Below are positions 1 through 6,197 of a DNA stretch of 10,873 nt, in pieces. Origin of the DNA: an uncultured Anaerobutyricum sp. (GTDB taxonomy: Bacteria > Bacillota > Clostridia > Lachnospirales > Lachnospiraceae). The notes below the pieces were generated by a model, which saw nothing but the letters and a program-made list of their open reading frames with translations, was not told the DNA's origin and did not search any database. The translations under genes were made by a program, and so were the position numbers. Every line of letters starts with the position of its first letter. Within the stretch, counting starts at the first letter, position 1. Location of the stretch: NCBI GenBank assembly GCA_934317185.1, contig CAKREJ010000049.1:1-10873 (forward strand), in the 5' to 3' direction.

Positions 1-515
1 GGTGTTTTTATATTGTAATTTTTCCCTTTTACCTTTACGGTTTCGTTAGAATTATTGTAATAATCAAAACGAATCTTCACTTCACCGCTCTTACCTGCCA
101 TATCTTTCGGATCCATCTTCTCACCATCAAGATAGTAACTTACCTTCATCGTAACAGGAAGCTCGTCGTTAGATTCTCCCTGATAGTAAATATCGTTACC
201 CTTTGAATCCCACACAATAGAACCATCTGCATTCTGGGTAAATGTCTCATCACCTTTTACATTTTTAATATTCGTAAGATTGGAAAAATCTTCTAATGTG
301 TCACTGTTGCCATGATTTTTTAACCAGTCACTTACTGTAATCTTATCCACACTTCCGTCTGCATTCGCATTGACATAAACCGTTTCTGACTTATCTATCT
401 TTGTTTCTTTTTTCTCTGCTGCACTTACCGGCATTGCAATTCCTACTGCCATCATTGCACTCATAAGAATGGCAAATGCTTTTGAAGTGTGCTTTATAAA
501 TCTTTTATTTCTCAT
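1..515 (-). CDS. Secreted protein of unknown function, partial (C-terminus beyond left edge)
   Basis: About 171 residues of the N-terminus are visible; the reading frame is open to the window edge. It begins MRNKRFIKHTSKAF, a basic stretch, then a hydrophobic core (about residues 13-30) and an AMPVSA-A signal-peptidase-I-like site near residue 32. The mature part is polar and beta-rich, with a VYVNANADGSVDKITVSDW stretch near residue 46 and Asp/Asn/Gly-rich segments, so it is exported. The start at 515 is chosen over the ATG at 521 because GGGAG (524-528) lies 8 nt from 515 but overlaps the approach to 521. It lies 30 nt after the MMPL gene on the same strand, so it is probably co-transcribed and works with that pump outside the membrane. 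I do not recognise a named family. Similar exported partners of MMPL pumps can carry heptad repeats and a C-terminal membrane anchor, but that part is not visible here. Confidence 0.75.
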   Translation of the reverse strand, partial: MRNKRFIKHTSKAFAILMSAMMAVGIAMPVSAAEKKETKIDKSETVYVNANADGSVDKITVSDWLKNHGNSDTLEDFSNLTNIKNVKGDETFTQNADGSIVWDSKGNDIYYQGESNDELPVTMKVSYYLDGEKMDPKDMAGKSGEVKIRFDYYNNSNETVKVKGKNYNIKT

Positions 516-545
516 CTTCATCACTCCCTGAATTGTTTGATATAT

Positions 546-2630
546 TTAGTTATCAATATGTCTCATTCCACCTGTCGTCTTACAGATTACCTTATCAAAA
601 ATAAGGAACATCGTTGGCAGCAAAGTTAAAACAACGATCATACTTATAACAGCACCTCTTGCTAATAACGTACAAATGGAACCGATCATATCTACCTGTG
701 AGTAACAGGCTACACCATAGGTCGCAGCAAACAGACTCAATGCACTCGTAATAATAGAAAGCATATTTGACTTGTGTGCAATGCTGACTGCCTCTAATTT
801 ATTCTTGCCATTTCTTCGTTCTTTCAAATACCGGCTGGTATAAACGATCGCATAATCTACAGTCGCTCCAAGCTGTATTGTTCCAATAACGATACTGGCA
901 ACAAATGGAAGACTGACTCCCTGATAATACGGCACCGCCATGTTAACCGCAATCGCAAATTCAATGATCGATACCAGGATAACCGGCAGGGATATTGATT
1001 TAAATATAATAAGAATGATAATAAAAATCGCTGCGATGGAAGCAATATTTACATTCTGGATATCAACATTTGTAACATCCTCAAGATCCTTCATCAAAGG
1101 AGCTTCCCCGATTACCATAGAAGTCTTATCATAGGATTTCGTTATCTTATTAATCTTCGCAATCTGTTTATTTACCTGCGGTGTTGCAGATTCATATTCA
1201 GAACAGATAAAAGCAAGTTCATGATCGCCACTTTGCAGCATACTCTTTATATCCTTTGGAATCATTGATTCCGGAACGGTAGCTCCAACAAGTGAATTCA
1301 TGCTAATCGTCCACTTTACACCTTTTACATTATCAATGGCATCTAACATATCCCTTTTATCTTTGGAATCCATGTTGCTGTCCATCATGATCATATGCAT
1401 CGTACTCATATCAAAGTCTTCTTTTAATTTATCTGTTGCCACATTACTTGGAAGAGTCGATGGCATTGACTTTGCAATATCATAATAAATCTTTGTATTA
1501 TTATTTCCGTGAATTGCCGGAAGCAGCATTACAAGAAATACTAAAAGCCATATCCAATGATGCTTGATAATAAAGTTTGATGCACCATCTACGCTCTTAA
1601 TCAACGGTCTGTGCTTTGTCTTCTCAATCTGTTTATCAAATGCAAGAATCAGTGACGGAAGAATCGTTACACAACATACTACACCGATGATAACACCCTT
1701 CGCCATAACAATACCAAGATCCCGACCCAGTGCAAATGTCATAAAACAAAGTGCTGCAAATCCGGCTACCGTTGTAACAGAACTTCCAACTACTGATTTA
1801 AAGGTACTTGCGATTGCATGCCCCATCGCCCGGTTTTTATCCTCTGAATACTTATCTTTATATTCTTCGTAGCTGTGTAACAGAAAAATGGAATAATCCA
1901 TCGTAACTCCAAGCTGCAATACTGCGGTCAGTGCCTTTGTAATGTAAGAAACCTGACCTAAGAATACGTTACTTCCCAAGTTATACAAAATAGCAATTCC
2001 GATACTTAATAAGAAAAATACCGGAACAAGAAAAGAATCCGTAGTTAATTCCAATACCAAAAAAGATAAGACTGCTGCAATTACAACATAAATAGGCAGC
2101 TCATCTAATGCCACATCTTTAATATCATTAACAACTCCTGACATACCACTGATAAAGCACTGCTTATTCGCCAGCTTTCGCATCTCGGCAACCGCATCCA
2201 TCGATTCATCTGACGAGGTCGTATTATCAAAAAGTACGATCATCATCGTGGCATCGCCTTTAAAAAATGCTTCTCTTAAATTCTTTGGTATCATCTGGAC
2301 CGGAAGACTTAAATCTGCAACATCATCGTACCAGAGAACATCCTTTACATGGTCTACTGCTTCAAACTTCCTCTCAAGCTTTTGTACATCTTTCAGTTCC
2401 ATATTCTCAACAACAACCATCGAGAATGCACCCATACCATATTCATCTACCAGAATATCCTGACCCTTTACCGTCTCAAGTGTATCCGGCAGATAACTAA
2501 GTAAATCATAATTAACCTTTGTTGTTACTGTTCCTATTAAAGACGGTATCAGTAACAAAAATCCAATAAGCAAGATAAGAAACTTATGTTTCGCAATCTG
2601 CTTACCCATCTTAATCAACAAACTTATCAT
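546..2630 (-). CDS. MMPL-family (RND superfamily) exporter, 12 TM
   Basis: A 694-residue inner-membrane transporter with the duplicated RND fold. Each half has one TM helix (about 17-35; 357-375), a small extracytoplasmic domain of about 140 residues, then five TM helices (about 179-331; 528-677). The proton-relay Asp-Tyr pairs typical of MmpL proteins are present in both halves: GVTMDYSIFL (D245, Y246) and GATVDYAIVY (D592, Y593). Family members export lipids, fatty acids or hydrophobic toxins using the proton gradient; the substrate here cannot be read from sequence. It is the first gene of a leftward operon with the secreted-protein gene and is divergent from a TetR regulator, whose operator covers its promoter. 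The start is uncertain: the ATG at 2630 directly abuts AAGGGG and looks like part of the ribosome site, so TTG at codon 4 (2621) or 5 may be the true start, shortening the protein by 3-4 residues. Confidence 0.95.
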   Translation of the reverse strand: MISLLIKMGKQIAKHKFLILLIGFLLLIPSLIGTVTTKVNYDLLSYLPDTLETVKGQDILVDEYGMGAFSMVVVENMELKDVQKLERKFEAVDHVKDVLWYDDVADLSLPVQMIPKNLREAFFKGDATMMIVLFDNTTSSDESMDAVAEMRKLANKQCFISGMSGVVNDIKDVALDELPIYVVIAAVLSFLVLELTTDSFLVPVFFLLSIGIAILYNLGSNVFLGQVSYITKALTAVLQLGVTMDYSIFLLHSYEEYKDKYSEDKNRAMGHAIASTFKSVVGSSVTTVAGFAALCFMTFALGRDLGIVMAKGVIIGVVCCVTILPSLILAFDKQIEKTKHRPLIKSVDGASNFIIKHHWIWLLVFLVMLLPAIHGNNNTKIYYDIAKSMPSTLPSNVATDKLKEDFDMSTMHMIMMDSNMDSKDKRDMLDAIDNVKGVKWTISMNSLVGATVPESMIPKDIKSMLQSGDHELAFICSEYESATPQVNKQIAKINKITKSYDKTSMVIGEAPLMKDLEDVTNVDIQNVNIASIAAIFIIILIIFKSISLPVILVSIIEFAIAVNMAVPYYQGVSLPFVASIVIGTIQLGATVDYAIVYTSRYLKERRNGKNKLEAVSIAHKSNMLSIITSALSLFAATYGVACYSQVDMIGSICTLLARGAVISMIVVLTLLPTMFLIFDKVICKTTGGMRHIDN

Positions 2631-2637
2631 CCCCTTC
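2626..2637 (-). promoter_or_regulatory. Ribosome binding site of the MMPL gene, overlapping the annotated ATG
   Basis: Read on the minus strand, AAGGGGATGATA matches 9 of 12 positions of the extended anti-SD complement AAGGAGGTGATC. The first ATG of the reading frame (2628-2630) lies inside this match, leaving no spacer. TTG codons at 2619-2621 and 2616-2618 sit at a workable distance. The neighbouring secreted-protein gene shows the same pattern, with an ATG within GGGAGTGATG and a better-spaced ATG downstream. Confidence 0.5.
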
Positions 2638-2666
2638 TTTAATCTTATTTTATTTTCCTAACCAAC

Positions 2667-2695
2667 ATTATATGCAAAAAATGACTATCGGTCAA
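2667..2695 (-). promoter_or_regulatory. Sigma-A promoter of the MMPL operon
   Basis: On the minus strand, TTGACC (-35, 2690-2695) is followed by a 17-bp spacer and a perfect TATAAT (-10, 2667-2672). Transcription should start near 2660, giving a leader of about 30 nt. The TGAC-N5-GTCA operator at 2682-2694 covers the -35 box and half of the spacer, so bound repressor would exclude RNA polymerase. Confidence 0.85.
2682..2694. promoter_or_regulatory. Operator copy 1 (MMPL promoter)
   Basis: TGACTATCGGTCA, an inverted repeat TGAC-N5-GTCA. It occupies positions 2-14 of the MMPL promoter counted from the first base of its -35 box, exactly as copy 3 does in the tetR promoter. Proposed binding site of the divergently encoded TetR protein; assignment is by symmetry, repetition and position. 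Confidence 0.7.
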
Positions 2696-2732
2696 CACTG
2701 AGTAACGCACAATTTTCCTCAATAAACAAAAC

Positions 2733-2745
2733 TGAATTTTAGTCA
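2733..2745. promoter_or_regulatory. Operator copy 2 (upstream of tetR promoter)
   Basis: TGAATTTTAGTCA differs from copy 3 at one base. It is part of a 25-bp imperfect tandem duplication: the 15-mer TTTTAGTCATTTTTA occurs at 2737-2751 and 2762-2776. No good -10 box follows at 17 bp (TATTGA at 2755-2760), so this looks like an extra operator rather than a second promoter. Confidence 0.55.
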
Positions 2746-2756
2746 TTTTTACGTTA

Positions 2757-2785
2757 TTGACTTTTAGTCATTTTTATTGCATAAT
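2757..2785 (+). promoter_or_regulatory. Sigma-A promoter of the tetR-type gene
   Basis: TTGACT (-35, 2757-2762), a 17-bp spacer, and CATAAT (-10, 2780-2785). The start point should be near 2792, with a leader of about 34 nt before the ATG. AAGGTGG (2812-2818) is the ribosome site, 7 nt before the start. Operator copy 3 overlaps the -35 box, which predicts autorepression. Confidence 0.8.
2758..2770. promoter_or_regulatory. Operator copy 3 (tetR promoter)
   Basis: TGACTTTTAGTCA, the most symmetric copy: perfect 5-bp arms TGACT/AGTCA around TTT. It begins at the second base of the -35 box of the tetR promoter, the same register as copy 1 in the MMPL promoter on the other strand. Confidence 0.75.
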
Positions 2786-2825
2786 ATATCCAAATACATT
2801 CAACATCATTTAAGGTGGTATTATT

Positions 2826-3431
2826 ATGGGAAAAGTTGAGACAAACAAAAAACAAAAGAATACAACATTATTGCAGACCTCTTTTGAACTGTTTACCGAA
2901 AAGGGTTTTACTAAAACAACCATTTCCGACATCGTAAACCGGGCAGGTCTTGCAAAAGGAACTTTCTATTTATATTTTAAAGATAAATATGATTTAAGAG
3001 ACCGGCTTGTAATATATAAAACAAGCCAGCTTTTTGGAAATGCCCACACAGCTTTAATAGAACAGAATATTCAGGGTTTTGAAAATCAGATGTTTTTCGT
3101 TATCGATTATATCATTGACCGATTAGAAAAGGAACCGAAGCTTCTTCAATTTATCTCTAAGAATCTTTCCTGGGGAATCTTTAAAAACGCTTTTGAAAAG
3201 ACTGTCCCGGAAAATTCCCGACAGTTTTATGATTACTATCAGGATATGTTAATACAGAATCATATTTTCTGCGAGAATCAGGAATTAATGCTCTTTACTA
3301 TTTTAGAACTGGTAGGTTCTACCTGCTATAGTTGTATTTTATATCAGCAGCCGGTATCTATGGAAGAATATCTTCCTTATTTGCATCAGACAATTCGACA
3401 GATATTTATAACTTTTACAAAGCCATTATAA
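2826..3431 (+). CDS. TetR/AcrR-family transcriptional repressor
   Basis: A 201-residue, all-helical one-component regulator of standard TetR length. The N-terminal DNA-binding domain is clear: TTISDIVNRAGLAKGTFYLY at residues 31-50 followed by FKDKYDL is the classic TetR helix-turn-helix, with GTFYLYF in the recognition region. Residues 60-201 form the variable ligand-binding and dimerisation domain; no ligand can be inferred. The ATG at 2826 has AAGGTGG 7 nt upstream. The gene is divergent from the MMPL exporter operon and the two promoters share palindromic sites, so the simplest role is local repressor of the exporter and of itself, released by a pump substrate or related compound. The staphylococcal FarR/FarE pair is a known system with this layout. 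Transcription ends at the hairpin 16 nt downstream. Confidence 0.93.
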   Translation: MGKVETNKKQKNTTLLQTSFELFTEKGFTKTTISDIVNRAGLAKGTFYLYFKDKYDLRDRLVIYKTSQLFGNAHTALIEQNIQGFENQMFFVIDYIIDRLEKEPKLLQFISKNLSWGIFKNAFEKTVPENSRQFYDYYQDMLIQNHIFCENQELMLFTILELVGSTCYSCILYQQPVSMEEYLPYLHQTIRQIFITFTKPL

Positions 3432-3446
3432 GGCTCTGAATAAATA

Positions 3447-3512
3447 ACAATAAAAAGGTGGTGTGGCTGTTACAGTCTAATGACCGTAGCTGCCACACCA
3501 CCTTTTTATTGT
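3447..3512. terminator. Bidirectional Rho-independent terminator, perfect 21-bp outer stem
   Basis: The arms 3447-3467 and 3492-3512 are perfect inverted repeats of 21 bp: an A/T-rich base (AATAAAAA / TTTTTATT) and a GC-rich top (GGTGGTGTGGC). Inside the 24-nt centre a second stem can form, TACAGTC (3471-3477) with GACCGTA (3482-3488), one mismatch, closed by a TAAT loop. T-runs follow the GC stem on both strands. It stops the rightward tetR transcript and the leftward cyclo-ligase transcript, whose stop codon lies at its edge (3512-3514). Confidence 0.85.
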
Positions 3513-4078
3513 CATGCCACAACCTGCGAAACGGAACCGATCACAATATAATCCATCTTTTTATCATGAGACTCAACCGGTATTTTTTCTACAAGCTGAA
3601 AATCATAACCTAATGCCGCAGTCTTGATTCCTTCGTGCATATCAATATATTTATCATAAAATCCACCACCATATCCCAGTCGATTTTTCTCCCTGTCAAA
3701 AGCCAGTCCCGGCACGAGCATAAATCCCGGTTCTGCGATTCGATCTTTTTCTTCACCAACCGGCTCTAAAATACCAAATGCTCCCGGCTTACAATCTTCT
3801 AATGACGTAATCTCATAAAAATACATCTTGTCGCCATGAACCTTAGGAACAGCTATATGCTTTCCATTTCTAAGACACCACAAAATGACAGGCTTCGTTT
3901 CTAATTCATTACGACAGGCAATATATGCATAAATCCAGTCGGCATCCATGAACTCCGGCAATTCTCTTAACTCTGACAGACAGTTTGCAGCAGCACAACT
4001 TTTTTCATCTTCTGTAAGATTATTCCGTTTCTCCTTCATATCCTGCCGCAAATTCTGTTTTAAATGTTCCTCTGTCAT
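3512..4078 (-). CDS. 5-formyltetrahydrofolate cyclo-ligase (MTHFS family)
   Basis: Cytosolic enzyme that uses ATP to convert 5-formyl-THF to 5,10-methenyl-THF, returning the storage folate to one-carbon metabolism. The diagnostic C-terminal block is present, PGLAFDREKNRLGYGGGFYD, the folate/ATP-binding signature, preceded by a Lys/Arg-rich N-terminus (LKQNLRQDMKEKRNNL) and AVPKV. The length, 188 residues, is normal. The reading frame is open to an ATG at 4135, but I place the start at ATG 4078. Family members begin close to the KxxLR helix, the 4135 ATG has its purine tract touching it, and the longer form would overlap the upstream gene by 56 bp. With 4078 the upstream stop and this start form TAAGATG, a 1-nt gap typical of translational coupling. 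The ribosome site is weak, which fits coupling. Transcription ends at the hairpin overlapping the stop codon. Confidence 0.93.
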   Translation of the reverse strand: MTEEHLKQNLRQDMKEKRNNLTEDEKSCAAANCLSELRELPEFMDADWIYAYIACRNELETKPVILWCLRNGKHIAVPKVHGDKMYFYEITSLEDCKPGAFGILEPVGEEKDRIAEPGFMLVPGLAFDREKNRLGYGGGFYDKYIDMHEGIKTAALGYDFQLVEKIPVESHDKKMDYIVIGSVSQVVA

Positions 4079-4079
4079 C

Positions 4080-4304
4080 TTAATTCTTGTCCAGCTTCTT
4101 TCCGTATTTTTCCCCAAGATTTTCAATACTTCCATCCTCGTTTTGAATATCTATTCTGTTAAGGGAGCCACGTAAATTCTTACGAATAGCAGAAAGATAC
4201 GCCTTGCGAAGCTTTTTCTGTTCTGCTTCTTCTGCTTTTGTAAGTCCCACAGACTTTGATTTATGGTATAATTCATTAATTCTGTCGATATCGACGTTAT
4301 TCAT
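4080..4304 (-). CDS. UPF0291 (DUF896) family protein, YnzC-like
   Basis: A 74-residue, highly charged, helical cytosolic protein. The opening IDRINELYHKSKSVGLTKAE, followed by EQKKLRKAYL, is the hallmark of the DUF896/UPF0291 family (B. subtilis YnzC is of similar size). Two N-terminal helices form a hairpin in known family structures; no biochemical activity is established, to my knowledge. The C-terminus IDIQNEDGSIENLGEKYGKK is more variable. The start is secure: AGGAGG (4311-4316) lies 6 nt before the ATG. It is the first gene of a two-gene operon with 5-formyl-THF cyclo-ligase and has its own promoter about 110 bp upstream. Nothing in the sequence ties it mechanistically to folate metabolism. 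Confidence 0.92.
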   Translation of the reverse strand: MNNVDIDRINELYHKSKSVGLTKAEEAEQKKLRKAYLSAIRKNLRGSLNRIDIQNEDGSIENLGEKYGKKLDKN

Positions 4305-4416
4305 AATGTCCCTCCTCGTATACTAAGCGGCTTTTAATAATTATCAATAACCACTTACTTCGCTTAAATCCTAAGGCTTTCCCAGCCAGAATTAGTAATA
4401 GTATTTTATCCGTTGT

Positions 4417-4445
4417 ATTATACACAATGGTCCTACGTTTGTAAA
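4417..4445 (-). promoter_or_regulatory. Sigma-A promoter of the UPF0291 / cyclo-ligase operon
   Basis: On the minus strand, TTTACA (4440-4445) is followed by 17 bp and a perfect TATAAT (4417-4422). Predicted start near 4410, giving a leader of about 105 nt before the UPF0291 start codon. The leader is AT-rich and contains TAAGCG/CGCTTA arms that could pair around a loop of about 34 nt; I see no recognised riboswitch. Confidence 0.75.
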
Positions 4446-4470
4446 CACAGAAATATCTTTGTAAGTAAAT

Positions 4471-4493
4471 GCAGTTAAGCTTTGTCTCACTGC
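4471..4493 (-). terminator. Possible weak terminator after the flavoprotein operon
   Basis: The minus-strand transcript can form GCAGUGAG (4493-4486) paired with CUUAACUGC (4479-4471), with one bulged A and a 6-nt loop, followed by a moderately U-rich AUUUACUU. It lies between the stop codon at 4503 and the next promoter at 4445, where a terminator is expected. The stem is short and the U-tract is interrupted, so readthrough into the UPF0291 operon is plausible. Confidence 0.35.
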
Positions 4494-4502
4494 TGGCTGT
4501 AC

Positions 4503-6197
4503 TTAATTCTGTGTGAGAATCTTCTCTGCAATAGCTTCCGCCGTTTTTATTCCATCCATTGCTGCAGAAGTAATTCCTCCTGCATAACCTGCTCCTTCTC
4601 CGCATGGAAAAAGTCCACTGATATTACTTTCAAACTGCTTATCCCGCTCCATCCGTATCGGAGAGGAAGTTCTCGTTTCCACACCGGAAAAAACGGTATC
4701 TTCTGCATCATAGCCTTTTATTTTATGTCCAAAAAATTCCATTCCCTCTATAATAGATGCACAGACGTAATCCGGAAGACATTCATGCAAATTTGCAAAC
4801 TGCCAGTCTCCTTTTATCAAAGGAGTGACTGCCCCAAGCTTTGTGGATACCTGATTTTTCTTAAAATCCCCAAAAAGCTGTACCGGAATCTTTCCCTTTC
4901 CAAGCTTATAGGCGAGTTCCTCATATTTTCGCTGAAATTCCAAGCCGGCTAACGGACTATCGGAAGGAAAATCCTCCGGCGTTACTGTTGTGATCAGTGC
5001 CGTATTAGAATTACGTCCTGCTCTATCATGATAACTCATCCCATTCACGCAAAGTCGTCCTTTTTCTGAAGAAGAATTTACAACATATCCTCCCGGACAC
5101 ATACAAAAAGAATATATTCCTCTGCCTGTATTTTTACATTGATGGGTTAACTTATAGCTTGCTGTAGGAAGTTCCTTCGGGTATCCTTTTCCATACTGAC
5201 TTTCATTAATAAGCTGTGCCGGATGTTCTACACGAACTCCGACAGCAAATGCTTTCGGTGTCATGGAAAGTGCCTTTTCATGAAGCATATAAAAAGTATC
5301 TCTTGCACTGTGACCGATTGCAAAAATAACATTGCGGCAGGGATATTTTGTACGAACACCGTCTTTCTCGATAAGAAGTCCTTTGATCTGACTGTTCTGC
5401 CTGCCGGCAGTTGATTCCTGTTCATAGACTTTCCCTGCCTCATCCTCTTTTATCCCAACAATATCCTCACATAATATATCACAAACTTTTGTTCTGAAAT
5501 GAACTTCTCCTCCAAGACTTTCTATCTCTTTGCGGATAGACACTACAACATCCTTTAAAATATCTGTACCAATATGCGGTTTTGCTTCATACAAAATATC
5601 TTCCGGAGCACCATGTTTTACAAATTCCTTTAAAACAAAATGATTTCTTCCAAATTTATCTTTTACTAATGTATTGAGCTTTCCGTCAGAAAAGGTTCCT
5701 GCTCCCCCTTCACCAAACTGTACATTCGATTCTTCGTCAAGTTCCCCACTCTCAAAAAAATGTTCCACAGCTTCTAAACGGGTTTCTACACAGTCTCCAC
5801 GTTCAAAAACAACCGGGGCAAATCCTGCTCTTGCAAGAACAAGTGCTGCAAACAATCCTGCCGGTCCCATACCTACAATGACCGGTCTGTCTTCCCTGTC
5901 ATTTTTAATCTCCCGACTTACTCCCTGTTCATTTTCTATTTTATATGGAAATGTATACTCCACAACAGACGAACGGCTCCATTTACTTTTTTTAGAAGAA
6001 AGCAGCTTCTTTTCATTATCAAATACGGCATCTACCGTATATACATAAAAAAGCTGTGGCTTCTTTCTGGCATCTACAGACTTTCTTACAATCTGCCAGG
6101 AAAGAGGCTTCTTCCCATGTGCCTGACGCACAATCTCTTCAAAAAGTTCCTCCCTGGTATGCCCTACTTTTAGCTTTAACTGCGAAATCCGTATCAT
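4503..6197 (-). CDS. FAD-dependent oxidoreductase, COG2509 type (uncharacterised dehydrogenase)
   Basis: A 564-residue flavoprotein. Residues 1-100 form an N-terminal domain found in this family (ISQLKLKVGHTREEL start). The Rossmann FAD site follows: VIVGMGPAGLFAALVLARAG (106-125) with its acidic strand end FERGD (131-135). Family blocks come next: FGEGGAGTFSDGKLNT (161-176), FCMCPGGYVVN (364-374), GVETRTSSPIRM (505-516) and the C-terminal flavin block GLFPCGEGAGYAGGI (528-542). It has no signal peptide or TM segment, so it is cytosolic. The substrate of this family is unknown to me; the CxCPGG cysteines (C365, C367) could be redox-active, which is inference. The ATG overlaps the stop of the preceding flavoprotein by 4 nt (ATGA), with AAAGGA upstream, indicating translational coupling. 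It is the last gene of the operon. Length is normal for the family. Confidence 0.93.
   Translation of the reverse strand: MIRISQLKLKVGHTREELFEEIVRQAHGKKPLSWQIVRKSVDARKKPQLFYVYTVDAVFDNEKKLLSSKKSKWSRSSVVEYTFPYKIENEQGVSREIKNDREDRPVIVGMGPAGLFAALVLARAGFAPVVFERGDCVETRLEAVEHFFESGELDEESNVQFGEGGAGTFSDGKLNTLVKDKFGRNHFVLKEFVKHGAPEDILYEAKPHIGTDILKDVVVSIRKEIESLGGEVHFRTKVCDILCEDIVGIKEDEAGKVYEQESTAGRQNSQIKGLLIEKDGVRTKYPCRNVIFAIGHSARDTFYMLHEKALSMTPKAFAVGVRVEHPAQLINESQYGKGYPKELPTASYKLTHQCKNTGRGIYSFCMCPGGYVVNSSSEKGRLCVNGMSYHDRAGRNSNTALITTVTPEDFPSDSPLAGLEFQRKYEELAYKLGKGKIPVQLFGDFKKNQVSTKLGAVTPLIKGDWQFANLHECLPDYVCASIIEGMEFFGHKIKGYDAEDTVFSGVETRTSSPIRMERDKQFESNISGLFPCGEGAGYAGGITSAAMDGIKTAEAIAEKILTQN

Noticed and set aside
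4079..4135. N-terminal extension of the cyclo-ligase to ATG 4135
   Set aside because: It overlaps the UPF0291 gene by 56 bp, its purine tract abuts the ATG without a spacer, and family members start near the KxxLR helix that follows the 4078 start.
4332..4346. Fur-like box TGATAATTATTAAAA (minus strand) in the UPF0291 leader
   Set aside because: It matches 13 of 15 bases of a 7-1-7 Fur-type consensus, but it is pure A/T apart from one G, lies about 65 nt downstream of the predicted start point, and no iron-related gene is nearby; chance is likely in such AT-rich DNA.
4297..4605. 102-codon minus-strand open frame across the 3' end of the COG2509 gene and the intergenic region
   Set aside because: It overlaps the conserved flavin C-terminus in another frame, spans the promoter at 4417-4445 and has low-complexity, non-family composition.
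4482..4952. 156-codon plus-strand open frame antisense to the COG2509 gene
   Set aside because: It lies wholly opposite conserved flavoprotein sequence and its Cys/Ser/Phe-rich translation is typical of an antisense shadow; the same applies to the other antisense frames in the window.
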